Source of the DNA: a virus
Virus record (IMG/VR): IMGVR_UViG_3300028025_001941
Coordinates: 1-45,547 of that record
Length of the DNA: 45,547 bases
Direction: 5' to 3' (one strand)
In this document: positions 27,743 through 39,025 of the stretch, piece after piece
Position numbering within the stretch: the first letter of the stretch is position 1
Layout: every line of letters starts with the position of its first letter
Position numbers and translations under genes: made by a program
The notes under the pieces: generated by a model
Seen by the model: the letters and a program-made list of their open reading frames with translations, nothing else
The model's database searches: none
What the model was told of the DNA's origin: nothing

Positions 27743-28171
27743 ATGCATAGCCATATCAGCAAGGTTTTAGAATGGGGTTTTAGTGAGACTCACGATTTTG
27801 TGGCGACACTGTGGGGCTGCGTGCTCTGTGACCAGACATCGGATAAGCCATTTTCTGAAGAAGAACAAATAGATATTGACCACACAGCCTGTGACGAAGA
27901 TTGCTTCGGTTGCAAGGTAAAGGGTTTACAACTTAATGCAGGAGATGCCACTCGTGACATCCCTGACAGAAAGTGGAACTCTGAATTGGCTGCTTACCGA
28001 GAGGCACGTTCTCACGGAATGCAGCCAGCAGGTACGACAAAGGGCCACATTGAAGAAGCCTATAGAGCGTCTGAGGTTCTCGGTACGGCTTACAACGCTG
28101 ACTCAATGCCTAAGTCAAAAGATATAAACAAAAATACAGCCGAAGTAATGAAAGAAATAGGAGCAATCTAA
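27743..28171 (+). CDS. Zinc-binding-like protein of the structural region
   Basis: 142 residues, MHSHISKVLEWGFSETHDFV. His and Cys residues WGCVLC, and ACDEDCFGCKVKG further on, suggest one metal site in the first 65 residues. The C-terminal half is helical with AELAAYREARSHGMQP-like composition. It ends overlapping the next ATG. Function unknown. Confidence 0.65.
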   Translation: MHSHISKVLEWGFSETHDFVATLWGCVLCDQTSDKPFSEEEQIDIDHTACDEDCFGCKVKGLQLNAGDATRDIPDRKWNSELAAYREARSHGMQPAGTTKGHIEEAYRASEVLGTAYNADSMPKSKDINKNTAEVMKEIGAI

Positions 28172-28305
28172 TGCCAATGGTAGGAATGAAAGAGTACGCA
28201 TATACACCTAAGGGTATGGCTAAGGCTAAGATGGAAGCCAAGAAAACTGGCAAGAAAATGGTAGTCAGAAAGCCTACGAAAAAAACAACAAAGAAGGGTA
28301 AGTAA
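28171..28305 (+). CDS. Very basic small protein
   Basis: 44 residues, MPMVGMKEYAYTPKGMAKAK then KKTGKKMVVRKPTKKTTKKGK, about one third lysine. The first of a run of five small basic proteins (28171-29250). Coupled by TAATG to the gene before. Likely binds DNA in the head or neutralises packaged DNA; inference only. Confidence 0.6.
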   Translation: MPMVGMKEYAYTPKGMAKAKMEAKKTGKKMVVRKPTKKTTKKGK

Positions 28306-28306
28306 A

Positions 28307-28609
28307 ATGGCAGTAAGAAAACCAACTGGAGAACTTCCAAAAAGAAATTCTGACCTAGCAAAGTTTATTGCAGGAGTAAAAAGCAACAACCTAACCCCAG
28401 CCCAGGCGCGTACCGCAGCAGGACTATATCGTGATATGGAAAAAGCAGCAGGTAAAAAAGGATTTAGCGGTTTTGGTTCACTGGACAAGTCAGGTGCTGC
28501 TTTAGGTAAGGCAATTAAGCAGACACAGGCAACGACTAAGCCAATGGCACGCGGTTCAGCCAAGGGTGGACCTGTCGGGCCACTTATTAAGAAATTGAAG
28601 AGTAAGTAA
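28307..28609 (+). CDS. Small basic protein, unknown
   Basis: 100 residues, MAVRKPTGELPKRNSDLAKF, helical core (LTPAQARTAAGLYRDMEKAA) and a Gly/Lys-rich tail (GPLIKKLKSK). It shares the VRKPT phrase with the C-terminal part of the preceding protein. Likely virion DNA-associated. Confidence 0.65.
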   Translation: MAVRKPTGELPKRNSDLAKFIAGVKSNNLTPAQARTAAGLYRDMEKAAGKKGFSGFGSLDKSGAALGKAIKQTQATTKPMARGSAKGGPVGPLIKKLKSK

Positions 28610-28610
28610 T

Positions 28611-28826
28611 ATGGCAAATAAAAAAGGTAGAGTCGGAGACCGTTACAACGACTACATTGACAAGCGCACCTGGTGGATTGAAACAACAGAAACAGCAGCA
28701 GACAGAAAACAGACAAAGCGTGAAGTTGATAAACTTGACAAGACAATGAACTGGGCAAGCCGTTCAAGCGGTGGCCTTGCTAAGGCTGGCGGACGATTCG
28801 TTGGCAAAATCTGGAAAGAATACTAA
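28611..28826 (+). CDS. Small basic helical protein, unknown
   Basis: 71 residues, MANKKGRVGDRYNDYIDKRT, then a charged helix (ADRKQTKREVDKLDKTMNW) and a Gly/Ser-rich end. It starts one base after the previous stop. Confidence 0.6.
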   Translation: MANKKGRVGDRYNDYIDKRTWWIETTETAADRKQTKREVDKLDKTMNWASRSSGGLAKAGGRFVGKIWKEY

Positions 28827-28834
28827 GGAATATT

Positions 28835-29092
28835 ATGACAGACCCTAGGCTAAAGCGGGTGGGAGTATCTGGCTTCAACAAGCCAAAGCGTACACCGAGT
28901 CACCCTAAGAAGAGCCACGTAGTTGTGGCTAAAGAAGGCAACAAGGTTAAGACCATCCGCTTTGGTCAACAGGGAGTCACTGGCGATAGGCAGCCTACTG
29001 CCCGTCAGAAATCCTTTAAGGCACGTCACGCTAAGAACATTGCTAAGGGCAAGATGTCGGCAGCCTACTGGGCAGATAAGGTGAAATGGTAA
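28835..29092 (+). CDS. DUF5872-like basic protein
   Basis: 85 residues. FNKPKRTPSHPKKSHVVVAK, then VKTIRFGQQGVTGDRQ and SFKARHAKNIAKGKMSAAYWADKVKW resemble the DUF5872 pattern (beta hairpin, arginine-rich helix, AxYWxxKxxW end), known from phages and large DNA viruses and of unknown function. Basic throughout, and clustered with other small basic proteins. Confidence 0.7.
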   Translation: MTDPRLKRVGVSGFNKPKRTPSHPKKSHVVVAKEGNKVKTIRFGQQGVTGDRQPTARQKSFKARHAKNIAKGKMSAAYWADKVKW

Positions 29093-29250
29093 TGCCAAAA
29101 AAAGTAGCATTCTGGGATAAAAAGAATCCAAAGAAAACTTCTAAAAAACTAACTCCAGCAAAACTTACTGCAGCCAAGGCGCGAGCCAAAGCAGCAGGGC
29201 GTAAATACCCTAACCTGGTAGATAACGCTGCTGTGGCAAAGAAGAAATAA
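29092..29250 (+). CDS. Small lysine/alanine-rich basic protein
   Basis: 52 residues, MPKKVAFWDKKNPKKTSKKL, then TPAKLTAAKARAKAAGRKYP and an AKKK end, histone-H1-like in composition. ATG overlaps the previous stop (TAATG). Possible DNA-condensing protein. Confidence 0.6.
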   Translation: MPKKVAFWDKKNPKKTSKKLTPAKLTAAKARAKAAGRKYPNLVDNAAVAKKK

Positions 29251-29264
29251 CAAAGGTGGGGACA

Positions 29265-29942
29265 ATGCAAGAAACAGTATCAATCGCTTGGTGCGACAAC
29301 GGTATGGTAGATGGAAAGTTTATGCAAGGCGTAACCGATGTACTTCTTAAGTCGGGAATAAATTTTACTTCTACTTTGAGAAGCCAAGGCAATCAGATTG
29401 CTAGGCAACGTGAGACAGTAATTAGATATTGGCACGAGCAAGACAAATCCGACTGGCTACTCTGGGTTGACTCAGATGTAGTTATCAGTCCAGAAACATT
29501 TTTAAAGTTATGGAACGCAAAGGATAAAGACCAGAAACCAATGGTTACTGGAGTCTACTTCACTACAGACAATCCAGAAGAACCTTTAATGGTTCCAATG
29601 CCTACACTCTTTAACTTTGCAGATAATAAAGACGGTGGCTTTGGCTTGGTCAGAGTACACCCACTACCTAAGGACAAGTTAATCCAGGTAGGCGCAGCAG
29701 GTATGGGGTTCATCCTTATGCACCGTAGCGTGGTTGACAGGATTCTAAAAGAGTTACCAGATACACAACTCTTTATGGAAATGGGACGAGGAACAAAGTT
29801 TATTGGTGAGGACATCTATTTCTTCGCACTATGCGACAAGGTAGGAATCCCACTCTGGTGTGACACAAGTGCAACTGCTCCACATATGAAGCGGTTCTCA
29901 TTTGATGAGCATTATTACAACGCAATGACCAAAAGGAGATAA
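29265..29942 (+). CDS. Glycosyltransferase-like protein (GT-A fold)
   Basis: 225 residues from MQETVSIAWCDNGMVDGKFM. LRSQGNQIARQRETVIRYW is followed by WLLWVDSDVVISPE, the D-x-D metal/nucleotide-sugar site of GT-A enzymes. Later come GMGFILMHRSVVDRIL and FIGEDIYFFALCDKVG, resembling the catalytic acidic region. The ATG at 29265 is preferred to a GTG three codons earlier because AAGGTGGGG stands at the right distance. It may glycosylate virion or host-surface components, perhaps with the methyltransferases. Confidence 0.72.
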   Translation: MQETVSIAWCDNGMVDGKFMQGVTDVLLKSGINFTSTLRSQGNQIARQRETVIRYWHEQDKSDWLLWVDSDVVISPETFLKLWNAKDKDQKPMVTGVYFTTDNPEEPLMVPMPTLFNFADNKDGGFGLVRVHPLPKDKLIQVGAAGMGFILMHRSVVDRILKELPDTQLFMEMGRGTKFIGEDIYFFALCDKVGIPLWCDTSATAPHMKRFSFDEHYYNAMTKRR

Positions 29943-29944
29943 CA

Positions 29945-30211
29945 ATGCCAACTGGCAAAGAAGGTAGCACGCTAACTGCAGAGTTGAACAGGCTCGCTGG
30001 CATTACAGATATTACCAAGTATCAGGATGCAGATGGCGCAGCAAACGTCTGGGCTGGTACAACAGGCAAGGCACTTCTCGGAGCGTTGAACTATAAGGCT
30101 AGTTCTTCGCGCCAGCCTGACGCTTACAAAGGTCTTAATGCAGTATGCAATGAAATTGCTGGAACAACAGGCAAAGAAGCAGTAGTAGCCCTAAGGAGCA
30201 TAAGCGTATGA
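29945..30211 (+). CDS. Unknown small protein of head-tail region
   Basis: 88 residues, MPTGKEGSTLTAELNRLAGI, then ANVWAGTTGKALLGALNYKA and VCNEIAGTTGKEAVVALRSI. The phrase AGTTGK occurs twice about 35 residues apart, so it may be an internal duplication. AAGGAGATAACA before the ATG; overlaps the adaptor gene by 4 bases. Confidence 0.65.
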   Translation: MPTGKEGSTLTAELNRLAGITDITKYQDADGAANVWAGTTGKALLGALNYKASSSRQPDAYKGLNAVCNEIAGTTGKEAVVALRSISV

Positions 30212-31143
30212 CAACTACCCTATCAAATATGATTGATGAAGTTCTCATCAACCTTGCAGGCTATACATTCCAGCAGGACCGAGCAACTCACCTTATAACA
30301 GATGTCGCAGCGACAGCATCAACAATTGCTGCACCAATCAACTTATCTCTTGGCTCAACAGAGTCAATCGGCAAGGGTGTCCTTGAGATTGATGAAGAGT
30401 TAATCTGGGTAGATGGTTATGACCGAGTTGCAAGCCAAGCAACAGTATCTCCATTCGGACGTGGCTATCTTGGTACAACCATTGCAGCGCACACCGCTGG
30501 CACAAAGGTAACTATTGCTCCTACATTCCCACGCTTTGTGGTCAAGCGAGCAATCAATGACACAATCCGAGCAATTGGTTCTTCAATCTTTGCGGTCAAG
30601 TCAACTGAGTTTACCTTTAACGCAGCAATCTCAGCATATCCTTTTGCTAATCTTAACATCCAAAACATTATGTCAATCTCTTGGCAGAGTATTGGACCTT
30701 CTAAGGAATGGATTCCAGTACGTCGTTGGTCTTGGGATGCATCAGCAAACCCAGAGGCTTTTGGTTATACAACTGGAACCGATACTGTGCAAGCAGTTAA
30801 TATCGGTGACGCTATTACACCTGGTCGTACAGTTCGTGTTATCTACGCAACTGACCCAGTAGCATTCACAACAAACTCTCAGGATTATGCAACTCAATCA
30901 GGGCTGCCAGAATCTACACGCGACGTGGTAATTCTTGGTGCCTCATACAGAATGTTGACTTATCTGGACCCTGCTCGTGCAGCACAGACAAGCCCTCAGG
31001 CGGACGAAACAGACGGCAAGCGCCCATATGGTGCATCACAGACTGCTACCAAGCAACTCTATGCATTGTATACACAGCGTCTTAATGAAGAAACAGCAAG
31101 ACAACAATCGAACTATCCAATCCGCGTCCACTACAGCCGATAG
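30208..31143 (+). CDS. Putative head-tail adaptor or tubular tail protein
   Basis: 311 residues, MTTTLSNMIDEVLINLAGYT. An N-terminal strand-rich domain (VLEIDEELIWVDGYD, FGRGYLGTTIAAHTAGTKVT) is followed by a helical segment (RAINDTIRAIGSSIF) and a C-terminal helical region with LGASYRMLTYLDPARA. Size, position and mixed fold are like the head-tail connector proteins of short-tailed phages. No single motif proves it. Confidence 0.55.
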   Translation: MTTTLSNMIDEVLINLAGYTFQQDRATHLITDVAATASTIAAPINLSLGSTESIGKGVLEIDEELIWVDGYDRVASQATVSPFGRGYLGTTIAAHTAGTKVTIAPTFPRFVVKRAINDTIRAIGSSIFAVKSTEFTFNAAISAYPFANLNIQNIMSISWQSIGPSKEWIPVRRWSWDASANPEAFGYTTGTDTVQAVNIGDAITPGRTVRVIYATDPVAFTTNSQDYATQSGLPESTRDVVILGASYRMLTYLDPARAAQTSPQADETDGKRPYGASQTATKQLYALYTQRLNEETARQQSNYPIRVHYSR

Positions 31144-31150
31144 GTAAAAA

Positions 31151-32899
31151 ATGCCAACACGTAACTATTCCTCCCGTTCCCAGCAAACAACGCTGACTGC
31201 AGGCCTTACAGCCTCAGCAACGACAATGACAGTGCAGAGTGCTACAGCGCTTCTTGGTGGTGTTAGTGGTGCTTCCATCACAACAACATCTACCTTTACA
31301 GTAGTCATTGACCCAGACACGGCTCTTGAAGAAATTGTAGATGTTACTGGTGTCTCTGGCACCACTCTAACAATTGTTCGTGCTATTGACACAAGCCCTC
31401 AGACTGGTCTTGCTCACTCTGCTGGTGCGGTAGTTCGCCATATGGCAATTGGTCGTGACCATCGTGAGGCCAACACTCACATTGAGGCAACAACAGGACA
31501 CGGTGCAACTGGCGCAGTAGTTGGTACAACCAACAGCCAGACCTTGACCAACAAGACTCTTACCTCTCCAATAGTTACGGGACTAACCCTTAATGATGGA
31601 AGTATCGTCTTTGAGGGTGCAACCGCAGATTCCTATGAGACAACACTTTCTGTAGCAGAACCAACTGCTGACCGTACAGTAACAATCCCAGACGCTACAA
31701 CAACTCTGGTAGGAACTGATACAACCCAGACTCTTACTAACAAGACACTGACTAGCCCAACCATTACTGGCACTGGCGCTATTGCAGGTACCTTTACGGG
31801 TAACCTCACAGGTAACATAACTGGTAACGTCAGTGGCTCATCTGGTTCTACCACAGGCAACGCTGCCACAGCAACAGCCTTGGCAACTGCTCGCACATTC
31901 CAGTTAACTGGAGACGTAGAAGCAAGTGGAGTTACATTTGACGGTACTGGCAATGTAAGCCTTACAACAGTCATTGGCACTGGAGCAATTGTCAACGCAG
32001 ACATTAATACTTCTGCCCAGATTGCCTATGGCAAGTTAGCACTTACTAACGGTATTGTTAATGCTGACATCAATGCATCTGCTGCAATTGACTGGTCAAA
32101 GATTGCCCCATCTGCCACAGTATCTACAACTGAACTTGGATATCTTGATGGTGTTACATCTGCCATCCAGACTCAATTGGATGCTAAATTGGCTACAGCC
32201 ACAGCATCAAGCACATATGCTCCGTTGGCTAGCCCAGCCCTTACGGGCGTGCCTACAGCCCCTACAGCGGCTGCTAACACCAATACAACACAAATTGCTA
32301 CAACTGCCTACGTTCAAACAGAAATTACAGACTTAATTGCAGCAGCCCCTGGCGCACTTGACACTCTTAACGAGTTGGCTTCTGCTCTAGGTAATGATGC
32401 AGCGTTTTCAACTACAGTAACTAACTCACTGGCTACTAAGTTGCCTTTGGCTGGTGGCACTATGTCTGGTGCTATTGCTATGGGAACTAATAAGATTACA
32501 GGTCTTGGTGACCCAACTAACGCACAGGATGCAGTTACTAAGTACTACCTTGATAACGTAGTTCTTGCTCCTAGCAATTTAACTGGTCCAATTACATCTG
32601 TAGGTTCAGCAACTTCTATTGCTTCACAGACTGGTACTGGTACTAAGTTCGTAATGGATAATACTCCGACACTTATTACTCCTGTTCTTGGTGTAGCAAC
32701 TGCTACATCTATTAATGGAACAACAATCCCATCAAGCAAGACTCTTGTGGCTACAGATTCTACTCAGTATGTAGTTCCAAGCCAAACTGGTAACTCAGGC
32801 AAGTATCTAACTACAGATGGAACAACATCTTCTTGGGCTGCAGTAAATGTAAGCGCAATTGACGACAACTATATACTCGCTCTTATGGGCGCAATCTAA
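31151..32899 (+). CDS. Tail fibre protein with repeated TLTNKTLTSP motifs
   Basis: 582 residues, very rich in Thr, Ala, Ser and Gly. An N-terminal attachment-like domain (about 1-110) is followed by repeats: SQTLTNKTLTSPIVTG and TQTLTNKTLTSPTITG about 60 residues apart, FTGNLTGNITGNVSG, and paired GIVNADINASAAIDWSKI units. These patterns are typical of trimeric phage fibres. The C-terminus has SSWAAVNVSAIDDNYILALMG. Confidence 0.78.
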   Translation: MPTRNYSSRSQQTTLTAGLTASATTMTVQSATALLGGVSGASITTTSTFTVVIDPDTALEEIVDVTGVSGTTLTIVRAIDTSPQTGLAHSAGAVVRHMAIGRDHREANTHIEATTGHGATGAVVGTTNSQTLTNKTLTSPIVTGLTLNDGSIVFEGATADSYETTLSVAEPTADRTVTIPDATTTLVGTDTTQTLTNKTLTSPTITGTGAIAGTFTGNLTGNITGNVSGSSGSTTGNAATATALATARTFQLTGDVEASGVTFDGTGNVSLTTVIGTGAIVNADINTSAQIAYGKLALTNGIVNADINASAAIDWSKIAPSATVSTTELGYLDGVTSAIQTQLDAKLATATASSTYAPLASPALTGVPTAPTAAANTNTTQIATTAYVQTEITDLIAAAPGALDTLNELASALGNDAAFSTTVTNSLATKLPLAGGTMSGAIAMGTNKITGLGDPTNAQDAVTKYYLDNVVLAPSNLTGPITSVGSATSIASQTGTGTKFVMDNTPTLITPVLGVATATSINGTTIPSSKTLVATDSTQYVVPSQTGNSGKYLTTDGTTSSWAAVNVSAIDDNYILALMGAI

Positions 32900-32917
32900 C
32901 AGAAAAGGTAGTAACTA

Positions 32918-33220
32918 ATGGCTACAACATCAAAGGCTCTGTCTCGTACAGCAGCAGCAACATCAAGCACAACCCTATACACAGTACCGTCAGCAACCAC
33001 TACGGTTGTAACTAATATTGCTGTATGCAACAACGCAGCATCTGCTGCCACTTTTACCATCTTGCTAGATGATATTGAGTTGCACAAAGATACTGCGCTT
33101 GCAGCAAACTCAACAGTATATATTGACCTAAAGCAAGTTCTTGCTACAACAAAGACCATCAAGGCTTTAGCATCTGCAGTAACTGTAGACTTTCACATTA
33201 GCGGAGTGGAGATAGCGTAA
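32918..33220 (+). CDS. Small beta-rich fibre-region protein
   Basis: 100 residues, MATTSKALSRTAAATSSTTL, then alternating strands (VVTNIAVCNNAASAATFTIL, STVYIDLKQVLATTKTIKAL). Resembles a small jelly-roll-like accessory or decoration protein. Ends overlapping the next ATG (TAATG). Confidence 0.6.
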   Translation: MATTSKALSRTAAATSSTTLYTVPSATTTVVTNIAVCNNAASAATFTILLDDIELHKDTALAANSTVYIDLKQVLATTKTIKALASAVTVDFHISGVEIA

Positions 33221-34554
33221 TGGGTATTAATGTATTTCCTGTACCAACCACAGCAACTTCAATTGCTACTGGTTGGACTGCTGGCGTTGCTGGCACATTT
33301 CTTTTATCTAACACACTAACTACTGGAACCTATCTTATTAAAACAGATACAACCCAGACAATGACAATTACATTAGTAGACTCTGCTGGTCATAAATACG
33401 CTGGAACCGTGCGTGGTGGTTCAGGATTTGTTAGTGTTGCTACTGATGTCAATCAGATTATTATTCCTGGCAGTCTTACATATCCATTTGGTATTGAAAT
33501 AACTCCAGTCTCGGTAACTCAACTTGCCGCTCCTACAAGCCTTTCATTAACACTTGATGCTGGTGGACTTGCTGGAACCTGGGGAACTGTCCCTACGGGT
33601 GCTACAGGTGCTGTTTTACTTTCACCTACTGGTGATGTAATTAACTTTAGTTCAACAGCATCGGGTGCAACCGCAATAGTTACAACATCAAATACCATAC
33701 CTAATTCAACAAATCAATTTGTAGTTGCATTTAAAAACTCATCTGGAGCCTTTGGTATTGGAGCAACATATTCACTTGCTATGCCTGCTGCACCATACCC
33801 ATATTATAATGAGTATCTAGTTGTTGGCGGAGGCGGCGCTTCTGGTGGAGATTCCCGTTCAGGCGGTGGTGGCGGTGCAGTTAAGAGTTCTACTACTGTA
33901 GGAAGCAGCGGTTTAACTTCATTTACTGTTAACGTTGCTGGAACTACTGCCGTAAATACTAGTGGTGCTTCATCTACACTTACTTATGGCTCAACAACTA
34001 TTACTGCTACTGGTGGTGCGGTTGGTGCTATAGCCAATAACAATGGTAACAGCGGCGCATCTGGTTCAGGTGGACACTCATCAGGAAGCACTACTGTTTA
34101 CAATGGTGGTACTGGCTTAGATGGTGGCAACGGTGGCACGTCACAAAATCCTGACACTACTTATAGTTCAACAGGCGGTGGTGGTGGTGCGGGTGGTAAC
34201 GCATCAGGTTGGTCATCTGGAAACGGTGTAGCATCTAGCATTACTGGAACATCAACTTATTACGCAGGCGGTGGCGCTGGCGGTAAGTACAGTAGTTCTG
34301 GTTCAGTAGGTTTAGGCGGAACTGCTAGAAGCAATGCGGCAGCCGCAAATACTGGAGCAGGTGCTGGCTCTGGTTCTGGTTCTGGTGGTACTCCACTTAC
34401 AGGTGGTAGCGGTGTTGTAATCTGGGCATACCCATCTACAGCAGCAGCACTTACAACAATTCCAGGCACATTAACATACACAGTTGATACATCAACTCGT
34501 GCTGGATATCGTGTTTACAAATTTACAGCAGGAAGTGGAACGGTGACAATCTAA
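33220..34554 (+). CDS. Glycine-rich tail adhesin / receptor-binding protein
   Basis: 444 residues. An N-terminal beta domain (about 1-190) precedes YNEYLVVGGGGASGGDSRSG and several poly-Gly loops (GGGGGAGGNASGW, GAGAGSGSGSGGT) over residues 200-410, ending in VVIWAYPSTAAAL and a C-terminal strand motif. Glycine-rich blocks separated by variable loops are typical of phage adhesins that form polyglycine-II-like sandwiches and set host range. The methyltransferase paralogue starts at its stop. Confidence 0.75.
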   Translation: MGINVFPVPTTATSIATGWTAGVAGTFLLSNTLTTGTYLIKTDTTQTMTITLVDSAGHKYAGTVRGGSGFVSVATDVNQIIIPGSLTYPFGIEITPVSVTQLAAPTSLSLTLDAGGLAGTWGTVPTGATGAVLLSPTGDVINFSSTASGATAIVTTSNTIPNSTNQFVVAFKNSSGAFGIGATYSLAMPAAPYPYYNEYLVVGGGGASGGDSRSGGGGGAVKSSTTVGSSGLTSFTVNVAGTTAVNTSGASSTLTYGSTTITATGGAVGAIANNNGNSGASGSGGHSSGSTTVYNGGTGLDGGNGGTSQNPDTTYSSTGGGGGAGGNASGWSSGNGVASSITGTSTYYAGGGAGGKYSSSGSVGLGGTARSNAAAANTGAGAGSGSGSGGTPLTGGSGVVIWAYPSTAAALTTIPGTLTYTVDTSTRAGYRVYKFTAGSGTVTI

Positions 34555-35126
34555 TGATAGATTATCCAAATTGGTTTAATCATAAATCAGAAAGTTATTT
34601 TACTCAACATTTACAAGACTTTAAAGGCAAGGACAATCTTAAATTCTTGCAAATTGGAGCATTTACTGGTGATGGTAGCATTTGGCTTCTTGACAACCTA
34701 TTAACTGGTAGAGATTGTACTCTTACCGATGTTGATAGGTGGGAGTTAGATGCTAATGTAAACCAGGAATCACACGATTGGTTTGCAGATACTGAGGCAA
34801 CTTATGATGATAAGGTGAAAGACTACACTAATATCATTAAGCACAAAATGCCTAGTACCACATTTTTTGCTCGGAACACGGAGTCCTATGACTTTATTTA
34901 CTTAGATGGAGATAAATCGGAAGATGGTGTTTACACAGATGCTATGGCTGCTTGGAAGACACTTAAGCCAAATGGTTTGCTTGTCCGTGATGACCTAACT
35001 CTTTGTATGCCTGACGAAAACTGGAACCCTGCTCCTGGTATGAATGCTTTCTTGGCTGCAATTAATGGTCAGTACACTGTAGTTAACCAGACAGAGCAGC
35101 ATCTTCTAATTAAGAAAATAGCCTAA
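34554..35126 (+). CDS. SAM-dependent methyltransferase-like protein (paralogue 2)
   Basis: 190 residues. It aligns along its length with 795-1352 and 40067-40642: PNWFNHKSESYFTQHL, motif I FLQIGAFTGDGSIWLLDNLL, DFIYLDGDKSEDG and NGLLVRDDLTL. The last motif has R where the others have AFDD (LVRDD), a possible functional difference. It starts directly at the adhesin stop, suggesting that it modifies a surface or receptor glycan or the adhesin itself. Substrate unknown. Confidence 0.72.
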   Translation: MIDYPNWFNHKSESYFTQHLQDFKGKDNLKFLQIGAFTGDGSIWLLDNLLTGRDCTLTDVDRWELDANVNQESHDWFADTEATYDDKVKDYTNIIKHKMPSTTFFARNTESYDFIYLDGDKSEDGVYTDAMAAWKTLKPNGLLVRDDLTLCMPDENWNPAPGMNAFLAAINGQYTVVNQTEQHLLIKKIA

Positions 35127-35189
35127 TTACTTATCCCTGAGTATGGATTAAAACTGCTCAACTAATTTTTCTAATAGTGGAGGTGTACC

Positions 35190-37405
35190 TTGGCGGGTAG
35201 AGATATTACAGATGGTCGTGGTGATGAACTTGGTAATGCTCGCTCCATCGCCACAGATGTCGGCGTAGTTGCGTCTTCATCAGTATGGCAGAACACATCT
35301 GAAGCATATGATGTAGCAGTAGGTGGACTCCCATTCTTCTACGCAATCAATGACTCCCGCCCATACATCCGTCAGACTGCACCCTTTCGTAAGGACCAGT
35401 TCGACAACGGGCAGGAGCCAGGTGAGCAATCACTTACTGGCTGGTGGATTCGTTCGCAATCATCTTTCCACAACGGTGATGGAATTAAGTTCTACGACCC
35501 TAGCGCAGGTGAGACTATTGCATTTAGATATGCTGATAGCCGAGGCGTAAATGTCTGGACCAAGGGTCAGGTTACCCTACTTAAAGATACTGCTACAACT
35601 CACTATACAAGTGGTGCGATACAAACTAATGGTAGACCATTTCAGATTGCCCGTTCAATTAAATACGGCGGAACTGCTGGAATTTTGCTATGGGATGAAT
35701 ATGATGTAGACAAGATTGCAGCAGACGGAACCGTTACTCACTTTATTGATTATGCTGCTGGAACTGACTATCCAGTTCACGCTATATGCGATGATGGAAC
35801 TAATGCTTATTGGATTACTAATATTTTAAATACTGGAACCCCAAGATTACGCATATATAAGAAGGCCCTAACTGGAGTTTCTGGTGCTGGTGATACCCTT
35901 ATGATTAGCGATAACGGAATTACAGTAACTAATGCAGTAATGGAATACGTTAAAGACCGTATTGTTATGTGTATCAACAACAAGATATATGAAATTTCAT
36001 CATCTGCAGGAACTCTTCCAAGTGCTGTATATACACACAGCGATACTGACATTGTTTTCACAAGCATTACCGCTTCTGGCGCAGCAATTTATGTAGCAGG
36101 ATATAGCGGTGTTCAGTCATCTATTTTTAAATTCACACTTAATACGTCAGGTGTAATGCCAACGTTAACTACCGCTATCACTGCAGCCGAGATGCCAGTG
36201 GGCGAAATAATTTATAAGATTGCATATTATCTTGGTTATATTGTTATTGGAACCAATAAGGGAATCCGTATTGCTACAGCATCAGAGGTTGATGGAGCGA
36301 TTAACTACGGTCCTCTTATGGTGGAGACAAGCCAACCTTGCTATGACTTTGCTTTTCGTGACCGCTTTGTGTGGTGTGCAACGGGGGTAGATGGCACCCC
36401 TGGAGTAATCCGCATTGACCTAGGTGCAGAGATTGAGCAAATGCGTTATGCCTGGGCTAACGACTTAAACATTGAAGAAGTGACTGGCTATGCTACAACT
36501 TCCTGTGCATTTGCTGGAGAAACAAGCCGTCTAGTATTTTGTACTACAGCGCTAACAATGGGTTCTGTAAGCAACAAGGCTCTCACTGGCAACGTCGCAA
36601 CCCTGACTACATCTGCTGTTCACAACCTAGCAATTGGTGACAGCGTATGGGTTGAGGGGGTTGACGCAACCTTTAATGGTCAGTACACAGTTACAACTGT
36701 GCCAACCACAACCACATTTACCTATGCTAAGACTGCAGGAAACGTAGCCTCTACAGCAGTATCTCCCGTAGGAACTGTTCGTAAGATTGGCAGCATTAAT
36801 ATTGAAGCAGATACAACTCTTCGCTCATCTGGCTACCTAACTACAGGTAATATCCGATACGCAACACTAGAACCCAAGAACTTTAAGCGTCTTATCGGGC
36901 GCGGAGACTTCAGATATGGCTCTGTAATTATGGAGACTATAGATGAAAACGGAACAGAGTATGACCACATCACATATGATGCATCAATCATTCCAGTTGA
37001 GGTGGCAACACTCCAGCCAGATGGTGCGCGTGAGTTCCTTGCCTATAAGTTTGTCTTAAGTCGTGATGCAACGACAACATCACAAGGTCCAATATTTAAG
37101 GGCTACCAAATTAAGGCAACAATTGCTACACCACGTCAGCGAGTGATGCGCTTTCCCGTCTACTGCTTTGATATTGAGACTGACCGCTTTAACGTACAGG
37201 TTGGATACGAAGGCAGAGCCTTTGAACGTCTACTTGAACTAGAAAATGTAGAAGAATCTGGTGACGTGCTCACCTGGCAAGACCTGACAACTGGCGAGTC
37301 TCGTCAAGTTGTTATCGAACAAATATCATTCACCCGTATGACACCACCTGACCGTCGCTTCGATGGCTTTGGTGGCGTAATCGAAATTACCGTGAGGACT
37401 GTCTA

Positions 37406-37406
<1 letters not shown>
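35190..37406 (+). CDS. Large tail protein, possible tail nozzle or tubular protein B-like
   Basis: 738 residues with a TTG start chosen because GGAGGTG lies at standard distance. The protein is beta-rich, with repeating strand patterns (GTNKGIRIATASEV, DFAFRDRFVWCATG) like a beta-propeller or nozzle. An inserted ALTGNVATLTTSAVHNLAIG segment resembles an immunoglobulin-like or HNL-type tail domain. In short-tailed phages a protein of this size normally forms the tail nozzle. Function is from size, position and fold impression only. Confidence 0.55.

Positions 37407-39024
<1,618 letters not shown>

Positions 39025-39025
<1 letters not shown>

Noticed and set aside
28168-28767. 199-codon minus-strand frame with many Leu/Phe residues
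   Set aside because: Antisense of lysine-rich small genes naturally reads as Leu/Phe-rich; the plus-strand genes have coupled starts and stops.
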